A DNA stretch of 24,636 nucleotides from Chara braunii. Its lineage: Eukaryota > Streptophyta > Charophyceae > Charales > Characeae. Under the pieces are notes generated by a model. That model made no database searches and was not told where the DNA came from. It saw only the letters and a program-made list of their open reading frames with translations. Positions 1 through 8,130 of this stretch are shown piece by piece. The stretch covers positions 2,023,804 to 2,048,439 of the forward strand of contig BFEA01000164.1 in assembly GCA_003427395.1 (NCBI GenBank), in the 5' to 3' direction. How positions within the stretch are numbered: the first letter of the stretch is position 1; each line of letters opens with the position of its first letter. The position numbers and the translations under genes were made by a program.

Positions 1-310
1 GGGCTGCTAGCTTCGCCACTTGAGTGTTCCCTGGCTGCACCCCTCCCAAGCCACGCCATAGGTAAGTACCGGCCCTACCGGGCCTGCCCAACATCCATGG
101 CCCCGACGGGGTCACACACACACTCAAGCACTCAGTCAGGCACGCATTCATCACCCAGGCACACCAACCACATACAGGCACGCACTCAGACCCAACACAA
201 CCCACTCAACAGGCAGGGGACTTAGTACGGCATGCATTCCACGAGCAAACTCAGAAATCAGCTGTCTGTTACAGTCCGTGTGATGACGGGTCATTACAAC
301 TATGTCATCA
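1..310. repeat. LTR-like fragment related to the middle of LTR2
   Basis: This stretch aligns by eye with about 9092-9451. Both contain the block aggtaagtaccggccct (56-72 and 9150-9166), then a run of ACACAC/CACTCA-rich sequence, then an 'aaatcagctgt' block followed by 'gacgggtcat'. The similarity stops near 310. Since 9092-9451 lies inside the probable LTR at 8131-10351, this is most likely a piece of the same LTR family in the same orientation, cut by the window edge and by a junction before the gag remnant. No coding function is visible. Confidence 0.55.
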
Positions 311-377
311 TCGAAGACAACAAAGGTGTGGTCCTGGCGCTTTTGTCGCCAGAAAATTCGTTTCCCATCGTAGGTCC

Positions 378-401
378 TTCCTCCTCCTCCTCCTCCTCCA
401 A
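378..401. repeat. (TCC)n microsatellite
   Basis: A short TCC run (read on the minus strand as GGA, giving poly-Gly in one frame). It lies in the unassigned stretch between the LTR-like fragment and the gag remnant. Confidence 0.7.
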
Positions 402-439
402 ACTTAACTACGGCTGCATAGGAGTTTTGACTTGAGAAG

Positions 440-1901
440 TCATTTGCTCCCTTTGCAGATATAGTTATATTTACCTGACTTTGCTTCAGCAACCAGGTGT
501 CCTCGGATGGGCTCAAGCGATGCGCAGGAGTAGATATACAACACTTGGCTGTCTTGCAGGTTCAATCCTGGAACCTGCAGCAAACGATCAACTTCGCGGG
601 ACAAAGCCTCGCCCGATGCCCAATGTTTTTGACCAATCGTTGTTAACTGGTCAAATGCCTTGTCGGTCGTTGTCTTCTCGAGAAAACGGTCCTTGATCTT
701 GGCCAAGAACTGTTTCAAGGTCAACGTCTTTGCCCACTCGCCAATGTTTTCGAACCCCTTGACGTTGGCCTCAGCCAACACCCATTGTTTTGCCTCACCT
801 CCCATACAAGAGGTGGTGAACGCAACTTGGGACTCCGGTTCGACCGGAGCAGTGCTGACATACGTTTGGATTTCAGCAATCCAAAGCAACAGACTCTCAT
901 CTTTCTTATTACTAAACGTGAAAGGCAATTTCATATTCACTTTCTTTTTCTTCTTTGGCTTCCTCGGTTGTGCACTTGTCTTACCCGGAGTTGTCGAAGA
1001 AGGAGACGACTTGTCTTACCCGGAGTTGTCGAAGAAGGAGACGAATAAGAGGAATTAGGTGGAGAGGATGATGGACTTGGTGGTCCATTCCCATTAGTCG
1101 ACGTCTTAATTGTTGGACCAACAGACTTTATGGCATCTCCCATCAACTTCTTTACTTCTTTCTTATCTTCTTTTTCTTCCCGTTTTTCCTCACCCTCTAT
1201 CTGTTTTTTTCCTTTCACAATTTTTGCAATGGTTCGTAGTCGTACAACAATCTCATCTAACCGAGTCTGCTGTTGGTCAATTCTCTCTTCCAGAAAGGTA
1301 AGTTAAGTCACAATATGAGACAATGTACGTGACATGTCAGCCTGTTCTCCAGTTTCTGTTCCAATCACCTGTCTAATTTCTTTAACTTTTTGTCCTCTTC
1401 TTTGTTCCTGTTCTCTTCTTCTGGCCAGCTCTTCTTTCTTCCTTTCTTCTGCGGCCAGTGTTTTTTTCAACTGCTGGATGTTTGCATCAATCGTAGCCTC
1501 GCTTACTTCTGGCTTGGTCTCGCCTTTACGAGTCAATTCCATTAGTTCTTCCAACTGTTTCAAGGCAAACTGGTCCAGCGCCTGTCGACACTGGGCAACC
1601 AGTTTGGATACTTCGGTCCCGGCTGCCACAACCTCCACAACTGTGATAGATTTCTTCAGACGGTCTTCAAATCAAATCTATCACGGATGTGTTGTTTAGC
1701 ATCCGGTCCGGATAGATGTATTTCGGTCAACAACTGGTTCCACAAAGCCAACAGTTCTTGTTTCTTATTCTCAGCCTGCGTCCGAGTCTTAGGCTCAGAC
1801 GGTCCTTTGCCCATGGAGAGCGTGATCGGAATAGGAAACAAGAATGTGGTCACAAACCTCGTCAGAATAGACTTTTGCAAACATTTCCAGGAGTGAGACA
1901 T
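440..1901 (-). pseudogene. gag: Degraded LTR-retrotransposon gag (coiled-coil region plus capsid-like domain)
   Basis: The reading runs on the minus strand in three pieces. 1901-1656 holds the probable start (internal Met at 1812-1814) with a charged helical segment. 1638-937 is Lys/Glu-rich and coiled-coil-like (EERKKEELARRREQEQRR), then a Pro/Ser linker, interrupted by an in-frame TAA at 1303-1305. 940-440 is a capsid-like domain with the usual gag pattern of spaced Trp and Phe: LLLWIAEIQTYV, GGEAKQWVLAEA, LKQFLAKIKDRFLE. Gag proteins coat element RNA in cytoplasmic particles. The pieces are separated by one frameshift near 1640-1690 and a second caused by a 35-bp duplication at 974-1043. 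A basic stretch (RKPKKKKKV) lies just before the capsid and could act as a nuclear localisation signal. No CCHC zinc knuckle is seen. The family assignment rests on pattern, not on a search. Confidence 0.6.
974..1043. repeat. 35-bp perfect tandem duplication inside gag
   Basis: Copies lie at 974-1008 and 1009-1043 and are identical. Because 35 is not a multiple of three, the duplication moves the minus-strand reading frame between the Pro/Ser linker and the capsid-like domain. Confidence 0.9.
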
Positions 1902-2344
1902 CTTCGGAGGACAGAAACAAGAAAATTCGTCGGCCAGGTTGGTCTACCGCAAAATAAATAAAAGAGAGAATAATTTAACGGTCACCCGAACCAAATTCAC
2001 ACTATCTGAACAGAAAGATTTAATAACAAGGAACATAAATTTCTTTACTAATCCTGGTTGCTGTTCTATTTCTATGTGATGATGTTCTGTTCTATTTCAG
2101 GTACTGCTACTCAGGCCAGCATGATCATCGACACACACAAGTAAGTACACAGGTACACAACACAGCACAAGACAACAGGTAAGTCCGCCAACAAAATCAC
2201 AACAATAGTTAGCGTTCTTCCCTGCTGCTGCTTCTTCTTCGGACCTGTGTGATCAGCACCCAATCTGACGTATGGCACCACAGCCATGTCAGTTTTCCAG
2301 CCGTGCCGCTTCAGTCATCAGAATGCAATTCTTACTTAGGCACA

Positions 2345-2625
2345 ACCGTGCCTGCCACATGTCACCCCTGGCATGCCAACTCAGCAACTCATAGAGTGCC
2401 CCGTCAGCATGTCCAATCCAATCAAGGTCAGCAATGGGGTGCACGCCAGCAATGTGCGTCGATGTCGTCGTCGAGTAAGTCACTTTCCTGCCTGCCATGT
2501 GTATCCCCTGGTGTGCCAACACAGCAGCGCTTGAGTCTGCCACGTCAGCACTATAGTCCAGTCAGCATCATCAGTGGGGTACACGCCAGGAGCAATACCA
2601 GTGCGTCGTACAATGCCACTTCAGC
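2345..2625. repeat. Diverged ~140-bp tandem duplication
   Basis: Landmarks recur at a spacing of 140 bp: cctgccacatgtcacccctgg at 2351 against cctgccatgtgtatcccctgg at 2491, followed in both by 'tgcca', 'cagca', 'ggggt-cacgcca' and 'gtgcgtcg'. The two copies have several substitutions and small indels, so the duplication is old. Confidence 0.6.
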
Positions 2626-2862
2626 CAGGTAATGGAGTGCCACATCAGTCTGAAGCTACTCACCACAGTAGACGAGTGGTGAGTCAGCATTGCCACGTCA
2701 GCACTCCTCCACAACTACTGGCCATGTCAGCGATGCATCCCGATCGCAGATGCGATCGATCGAGATCTGGATGGCAGCGCTATCCTAGCTGGAGTTTCCC
2801 CTGTCAGGATACCAATGCCACGTCAGCACCTGACGTGCACAATTCCAATCTTATCCACGTCA
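2540..2862. promoter_or_regulatory. Cluster of CCACGTCA motifs
   Basis: CCACGTCA occurs at 2540-2547, 2693-2700, 2818-2825 and 2855-2862, with TGACGTG at 2831-2837. Near matches (GCCATGTCAG, GCCACTTCAG, GCCACATCAG) lie at about 2283, 2616, 2639 and 2721. ACGT-core elements of this kind are bound by plant bZIP factors. Here they are partly a by-product of local repeats, so a regulatory role is inference. Confidence 0.3.
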
Positions 2863-2943
2863 ACTCCTTGGTTGTAGGCGTCACCACTTCTTCGTTGTCG
2901 TTCTGTACAGGTCGTCGTTGTTAGTCACATCATCGGAAGTACA

Positions 2944-2955
2944 GCTCCGATACCA
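2944..2955 (-). other. Primer-binding site (initiator Met tRNA type)
   Basis: On the minus strand the sequence is TGGTATCGGAGC. The usual plant LTR-retrotransposon primer-binding site is TGGTATCAGAGC, so this differs at one base. It is preceded by a 3-nt spacer (AAT) and by GCA, as expected for an LTR ending in CA at 2959. It points towards the gag remnant at 1901-440. Confidence 0.65.
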
Positions 2956-2958
2956 ATT

Positions 2959-3950
2959 TGCAATGAACCCAGATCGTGAAGACACTTGTCAACAATGCAA
3001 GCCCAGATAGATATCAACCTGCTGATGATTGTCAATAATCAAAATCGTGTCCAGATAGAATGAGATGGGGAAACATACACAGACGAAAGAGAGAGAAGGG
3101 AGAATAGACTTAGAGTGGAGAAGAAAACAATGCCCACTTCTGCTTCGGGCTCCCTCCTCGATCGCCACCTCAATAATCAATAGTCCGAACACAAATCTGA
3201 AGTTCCATCTCAATGTGCCACGTGACACGTCAACCTGTCATCATCAGCGAGCTGGAGCAATGTCGACATCGAGAGACCAGGTACGTATCTACAATCGCCC
3301 CACAGTCTTGATCTCCTTCCGAGTGACGATGATTCAGAACAGCAATAGCAGACATGTAGCCCCGCCACATCAGCAAGAGTACATGTGGCAGCAGCCACAT
3401 CGGCAGCGGCGCGTGGCAGCTGCCACATCAGCATGCCCAGAAGACAATTGCCAGCCAGCCACCATGCCGGAGCCAGCAGCGCGTCGCCGTAGTCGCTCAA
3501 GTGCCAGCGTAGAGCCAGTGTCCAGCCAGTATCACAGCGTCGTACTAGCATCGAAGTCAACGCGTGAAGTCAGCATTGGCGCAAGACAGAATGTCCTCTC
3601 AGCCAGGTAGTCCGGGCTTACGTAGCGTTGATGCGGGGTCTGGACCCTGGTTGCTGCTTCCCTAGGCCGTCGAGATCTCAAGACAAATGGCGGCCCAGAT
3701 TTGCCTGANACCGAACTCCCTGTGGTCTTGATGCTGTCTGGGTACCTGCGCACAACAAGTGAATGTATCCGACCAAGGGCCTGGGCATGGTACCTTTGAC
3801 AGTTGACTTAGACTTTTGACTTTCCTAGGCAGTGCGTGGTCACACTGCCTGGCGCAGGCCGAGTTTGGCCTGCATCGTCTGGGCTTCGTTTCGAGGGCCC
3901 AGACTGCAGAACATGGGTAACTGCAGTCACATCACCTTAGTATCATCCAG
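2959..3950 (-). mobile_element. Probable 5' LTR (U5 end defined, start not defined)
   Basis: The LTR end is placed at 2959 by the adjacent primer-binding site. The minus strand just inside is rich in CTTC/CTCTCT (3080-3130), like the U5 parts of the other two LTRs in this window. I could not find the opposite terminus, so the right border is arbitrary. 3365-3600 repeats GCCACATCAGC-like words seen in the leader. Base 3709 is N. No gene is supported here. Confidence 0.4.
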
Positions 3951-3959
3951 ATGGTGAGA

Positions 3960-4370
3960 CTATGCCCTTTGGACAGTCCTTGTGTGAACTACTATGTGTT
4001 GAGACTAGTCCTTGTGTGGACTACTAATGTGTTGAGACTAGTCCTTGTGTGGACTACTATGTGTTGAGACTCCTTGTGTGGACTACTAATGTGTTGAGAC
4101 TAGTCCTTGTGTGGACTACTATGTGTTGAGACTATGTGCTGACTTGAAACGGTACTGATATGGACTATACTGGTGTTGATGGGTTGTCCAGATGAGACTA
4201 AGTACATATGGAGGAAGTTACCTGTCCAGATGGTGAGACTATGGCCTTAGGACAGTCCTTGAATGGACGATTATGTCCTGAGACTATGTGCTGACTTGGA
4301 ATGGTACTCGTATGGACTACTGGTGTTGATGGGTTGTCCAGCTGAGATTATTTACGTATGAAGTTACCTG
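3960..4370. repeat. ~33-bp minisatellite with a larger diverged repeat
   Basis: From about 3975 to 4135 a unit of 32-33 bp recurs about five times, with the core gagactagtccttgtgtgg and 'actac-ta-tgtgtt'; one copy has a small deletion. A larger unit also recurs: tccagatggtgagactatg opens at about 3950 and 4225, and 'tgtgctgacttg...tggtgttgatgggttgtccag' occurs at about 4135-4190 and 4280-4340. No coding frame survives through it. Confidence 0.75.
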
Positions 4371-4447
4371 TATTATATTTTCTGATTAGCCTTGCAGTGT
4401 GTGGCTAGGGTCTGATTTTTTGATGTGTCCATAACCTGTGGCTGCAG

Positions 4448-4552
4448 GAGACACAGCCATACACTTTCAATTTTGTAATGAAAAGGGCGAGTTTTTCATT
4501 GAAGCGCAATAAGAAAACTGAACTCAAGGAGCAATATGGTCCTAACCTCACG
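4448..4552 (+). CDS. Candidate coding exon A of an unidentified host gene
   Basis: These 105 bases are exactly 35 open codons, flanked by an acceptor-like end (gtggctgcag|GAG) and a donor (ACG|gtgagt). The translation begins ETQPYTFNFVMKRASF and ends LKEQYGPNLT; it is basic in the middle (KRNKK). Both borders fall between codons (phase 0). The amino acid make-up is ordinary globular protein, unlike the repeat translations around it. I do not recognise the family. The acceptor has only a weak pyrimidine tract, and any upstream exon was not found. It may be part of a chain with 6177-6232, 6301-6448 and 7613-7729. Confidence 0.35.
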
Positions 4553-6166
4553 GTGAGTAGACTTCTGTTCACCTGTTGCTCTGCCTTTCTCAGTCTGCAA
4601 TCGTCATTTGAGCCGGCTTGGCATGGTACTGAGCATGATAATCACTGAGGATCTCCACCTGGGGGCCGTTTATGGGTTCAGATGTCTCATGTCTCCACAA
4701 TGATCCTCCATGAAATTCGTTTTATGTGAGGCATGACAAGGGTTGTAATGCTCACGCCTGCAGACTGCATGCTCCCTGTTAGCTCTGTTCTTCCTCCCCT
4801 CCTCCCCCCCTCCATCACTCCCTCGCTCTCTTGCTCCCTCCCACCTGCCGGCTTTCCTCCCTTCGTTCCTTACTCCCTCTCAGTCGGCTTCCTTCCTGCA
4901 TCCCTGCCCCCCGACCTTCCTTCCCTCCCTGCCTTCGTCCTCGCCCTCTTCCGATTCCCTAGATTACTTGCTTCCTTCATTTCTTTTCGAGTTGGTTCCT
5001 CCCTTCCCTCGATTTTTCTTTCCTTCCATCCTTCCTTTCATCCCTCCTCTATTCCTTCCATCTCCCTTCCCTCCCTCCCTTTCCTCTCCCCCGTGCCTCA
5101 TATTCTCCATCACTTCTGTTACTGTTTCCCTTCCTTTGTCTTTCCATTCCTTCTTCACTCCGTTCTTCCCTCCACCCCTCCCTCCCGTCCCCTCCTTCCC
5201 TCACTCCCCTCTTTTCCCCACCTTTTGTTCCCTTTGTTTCCTTCCTCAGTTTCCCTCTTTCCTTTCTCCCTCCTCCCCTTTCCTTCCTTCCCTTACTCCG
5301 TACTTTTGCTTCCTTCGTCTCCGTCTCCTGTCCCTGCCTGCCTGCCTTCCTTCCTCCCTTCTTGCCTTCCTTTCCTTCCTTTTTTGCTCTTTTGCCCACT
5401 TGCCTTCCTGCCTGCCTGGGTGTCTACTTTCATCAACCTTCACTCTCCCGCCCCCTGACCCCCTTGTCCCTCCTCTGTACCTTCCCTCTCTCACTCCCCA
5501 GTTCCACCCCCCTCTCTTCCTTCCCTCCATCTCTTTCACCCCACATCCTTCCCTCCCACCATCGTTCCTTCCTCTCACCCTCCCTCCCCTCTTCTTCCTC
5601 GCCCGCTCCCCTCCCCCTCACTCCTCTCCCTTCAAATTCAGTCTCTTGCATTATCTTTTATCCCTTCCCCCCCTTACTGCTGCCCTTTGTCTTCCTGCCT
5701 TCCTTCTCTCCCTCCTCTCTTCCTCCTTCCCTCCCTTGTTCCTTTCTTTCCTCCCTTCATCCTCCCTTCCCTGTGTCCGTCCTTTCCTCCAGCTTTCTTT
5801 CCGTCCCTTGCCTCTCTCCTCCCTCCCGGCCTGACTGCCGCTCTCCTCCCTTCCTTCCCTCTTCGTCCCTCCCTTCCCTTTTCCTCACTCCTTTCAATTG
5901 TTCCTCCTCCCACCCACCTTCCCTCCCTCCCTCCTGCTTCCCTACCTCCCTTTTTTGTCTTCTCTTTCTCCCCTGCTCCCTCAATCCCTCCTTCCGTTTC
6001 CTTTCTCCGGGCCAGTGACCTATTCAGTCTCATGGAAGACCAGTCCTTTTTTTGGTTTCCTTCGGCCACTGCGCTTCCCTTGCTTCCTTTCTTTCCTTCC
6101 CTTTCCTCACTGCTTTCCTTTTTTTGTTTCATTTTCTCATCCTCCCCCCCCCTCTTTAACCACCAG
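4553..6166 (+). other. Proposed intron, mostly low-complexity
   Basis: If the exon chain is right, this is a 1.6-kb intron running from the gtgagt donor at 4553 to the acceptor near 6166-6176. It holds about 230 bp of ordinary sequence (4553-4787) and then the pyrimidine tract described separately. Nothing else is seen in it. Confidence 0.3.
4788..6160 (+). repeat. Kilobase-scale polypyrimidine tract
   Basis: The plus strand is almost pure C/T from about 4788 to 6005, built from imperfect TTCC, CCCT and CCTGCCTG words, and stays pyrimidine-rich to 6160 after a break of mixed sequence at about 6006-6040. Purines are scattered singles, so this is not one simple microsatellite. Long open frames on both strands here (Ser/Pro/Leu/Phe-rich on plus, Arg/Gly/Glu/Lys-rich on minus) follow from the scarcity of stop codons in such sequence and should not be called genes. 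Confidence 0.9.
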
Positions 6167-6232
6167 TACATCAGAGCCTCTTTTTCCTGATGCGGATTTC
6201 CACTTTGTGCCAAAAAAGAAGACCTGGCACAG
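6167..6232 (+). CDS. Candidate coding exon B
   Basis: The region follows cctctttaaccaccag and ends at ACAG|gtgcgt. The open frame reads PLFPDADFHFVPKKKTWH, with the last codon split (AG at 6231-6232). Two acceptors are possible: after 6166 (one extra base before the frame) or after 6176 (phase 0, which matches exon A). Joined to the G at 6301 the split codon becomes Arg, in frame with exon C. Without splicing the frame continues to a stop near 6335, so a longer exon is the alternative. Family not recognised. Confidence 0.33.
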
Positions 6233-6300
6233 GTGCGTTTGCTTTGTTTCTGGCTGGTACCACCAGCCATTGAGGTCTGGTAGCATTATTCATCCAAAAG

Positions 6301-6448
6301 GTTGTGTACAAAGTGTCGGAAGCCTTTGCCTGTGAATGGAGGTCGTGGTTTAACTAGGAACTCTGCGGCAGATTCCCCAGTTCTTGAACTTTCAGTTTCA
6401 CAGACCCCCAGTGCAATAACTCAGCTCAAATCTGCATTAGACGAGGCT
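6301..6448 (+). CDS. Candidate coding exon C
   Basis: The segment lies between atccaaaag| and GAGGCT|gtaagt. After the single G that would complete the Arg codon from exon B it has 49 open codons: it begins LCTKCRKPLPVNGGRG and ends QLKSALDEA. A CxxC pair (CTKC) is visible. It ends in phase 0 with a strong plant-type donor. The intron separating it from exon B would be only 68 bases. An in-frame continuation past the donor runs to 6514 but has no special merit. Function unknown. Confidence 0.38.
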
Positions 6449-7612
6449 GTAAGTCGTCACGTTTGGTCAAAGGCCTGTAACAGGGGTCAAAAGTCACGCC
6501 CTAAGTCCTGGTAACGCCTGGACAAAGGCCTGATGGCAAGGGGTACCCAGGGCAAGGTCGAAACCGGCCTCCAGAGGCCCTATGTGCAACAGTTGACCCT
6601 GGGAGAGTCAACAGCTTGGGAATCCAGGCCCCGAAGTCAAACTCCACCCACTGGTCAGCCTCGGCCGTAGATCGCGAATGCACATCCTTGGTTGTCTGCA
6701 TCTATCCAGAAGAATCCAGTCCTGGTGGGTGGGAATCTGCAACTGTGCGACATCCTGGCCATCGGCTGCCAACAGATCTGGGCCGTCGTGCCCGAGAGAC
6801 CAGACGCTGGTCAACGTGAGTCGACACTATGAGTTGACCCAGCCCCTGTTGGAGAGCATTCAGTCTTGTGCGTTCTGCTTGACACTGGCTCGATGCTAGT
6901 GCGGCAATGTGAGACTGCGGGAGCTTTATGCTGGCGCCATACTCTGTGTGCGGCGCCAGCCTTGTGGGCGATTATGCTGACGTGGTCATAGCCACATTGA
7001 TTGTGACACTGACTGGAGTGAGGGCGAGGAGGAGGAGGATCTGGACTGTGAGAATGGTATGAGGAGAAGGAGAAGCTTACCTGGACATACCTGCGACGTT
7101 GCATGTGTTTTGCTGGTTGTCTTCAAGGAGGAGATCTGCGCCATCCTCCTCACCTGCTGCTTATGTGGCAGGAGGATGGGCGCCCTGCTGTGACCTGCTC
7201 GATGTGTATGTCAGAGATCGTCAGGGAGGAACTGTTTTGCTGACGTGGCGAGTTGGGGAAGGAATGCCCAAGGAGGAAGAGGTACCAAATGGGATCCTGC
7301 TTTGTTGTGGGAACTCTCCTCATCCTCCTCTCTGTCTCCTCTCCTCCTCTCCTCATTATCTCTGGTTACAAGACATTGAGAGACTACATGTGTGACGAGT
7401 ACGGTTTCATGAACGATTTTTGGGGACATTGATGTCGTGCGATGACAGACTTGTATATCGACATTTGTGAGCTTCTCGTCTGACTGGGTTCATTACACCC
7501 AGTTTTTCGTTCACCCGTTTCTCCATTCCATTGTTCTTTGACAGTATGACGTGCTATGAAACAGTTCACACCTGCTCCGTATTGGATTTGCCTCGATTGA
7601 GCAATTCCAAAG
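6449..7612 (+). other. Proposed intron or spacer
   Basis: This lies between exon C and exon E of the candidate gene. It contains one further possible phase-0 segment at 7128-7193 (after gttgtcttcaag, translating EEICAILLTCCLCGRR and ending at TGA), which could be an alternative last exon; support is weak. Open frames of 65-98 codons on both strands show no family resemblance. Confidence 0.25.
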
Positions 7613-7729
7613 GCTAAGCTGGCTGAAGTTCTAGGAAGTGATGAACCAGTCAGGACTGTGCCTTTTTGGGTCCATCAGGGTCCCCATGGCAACGTGTTCA
7701 CTGACATTGGTGATCATGCTGTGACCTGA
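7613..7729 (+). CDS. Candidate terminal coding exon E
   Basis: It is preceded by gagcaattccaaag| and is open for 38 codons to a TGA at 7727-7729. The peptide starts AKLAEVLGSDEPVRTVPFW and ends VFTDIGDHAVT. It begins in phase 0, matching the phase-0 end of exon C. Composition is that of a normal folded protein, with an amphipathic start followed by aromatic and Gly/His residues. No known domain is recognised. The region after the stop has no further open frame of note and may be 3' UTR. Confidence 0.35.
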   Translation, partial: AKLAEVLGSDEPVRTVPFWVHQGPHGNVFTDIGDHAVT

Positions 7730-7930
7730 ACTGCTGGTAGGACTGAAAACTCCGGGCCATGCTGCATAATTTTGCATGTGGCTGTGGTTCAACTACCTCA
7801 TGGCGATGAGGTGCAATATCGCTCCAAGCCAATGCGGTACATGTGTCATGCTGCACCATTTTGCACTCGGGGAGCATGATATCAATACCATACCGTTTCA
7901 CAAAATTGCTCCTGGTGGTACTGCTTTTTT
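7730..7930. other. Unassigned spacer
   Basis: No gene is seen. It may include the 3' UTR of the candidate gene ending at 7729. Two related phrases, 'atgctgcataattttgca' (about 7759) and 'atgctgcaccattttgca' (about 7848), mark a small diverged direct repeat. Confidence 0.4.
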
Positions 7931-7958
7931 CGGGGGTGGGGGGGGGTGGGAGGGGGGG
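7931..7958 (+). repeat. G-rich tract
   Basis: An almost uninterrupted run of G with a few T and A. It has the run pattern needed for a G-quadruplex on the plus strand; that property is inferred from sequence only. Confidence 0.6.
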
Positions 7959-8117
7959 AAGGTGGCTTAGCTCCTTCTATTATGGGGCCTAGCTCCTCCT
8001 GTTCTGGGGAGCCGCGAGCGTCTATTCTACTGGCAAGTCAAGGTGGCCTAGCTCCTATTCTGGGGCCTAGCTCCTTCTGTTCTGGGGAGCCGCGAGCTTC
8101 TATTCTACTGGCAAGTC
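7959..8117. repeat. ~80-bp tandem duplication
   Basis: Copies run 7959-8039 and 8040-8117. Both contain ggtggc-tagctcct, tctggggagccgcgagc and tctattctactggcaagtc; they differ by a 3-bp length change and a few substitutions. The array lies immediately outside the left end of LTR2. Confidence 0.85.
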
Positions 8118-8130
8118 AAAAGTACATATA

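Larger units (their letters stand above)
1902..2943 (-). other. Retrotransposon 5' leader, no ORF supported
   Basis: This is the stretch between the primer-binding site (2944-2955) and the gag remnant on the minus strand, about 1 kb. It carries a diverged direct repeat of about 140 bp (from about 2345 and from about 2485) and a cluster of GCCAC-TCAGC-type motifs. Open frames on the plus strand here are Ser/Gln/Thr-rich and repeat-derived, so I do not call them genes. Confidence 0.45.

Noticed and set aside
4733-6270. Long open frames (up to 288 codons) on both strands
   Set aside because: They lie in the pyrimidine tract, have extreme Ser/Pro/Leu/Phe or Arg/Gly/Glu/Lys composition and overlap each other in all frames; they reflect the lack of A on the plus strand.
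6501-6819. Protein-like minus-strand frames (for example DQWVEFDFGAWIPKLLTLPG)
   Set aside because: Composition is plausible, but no borders, neighbours or recognised family support them.
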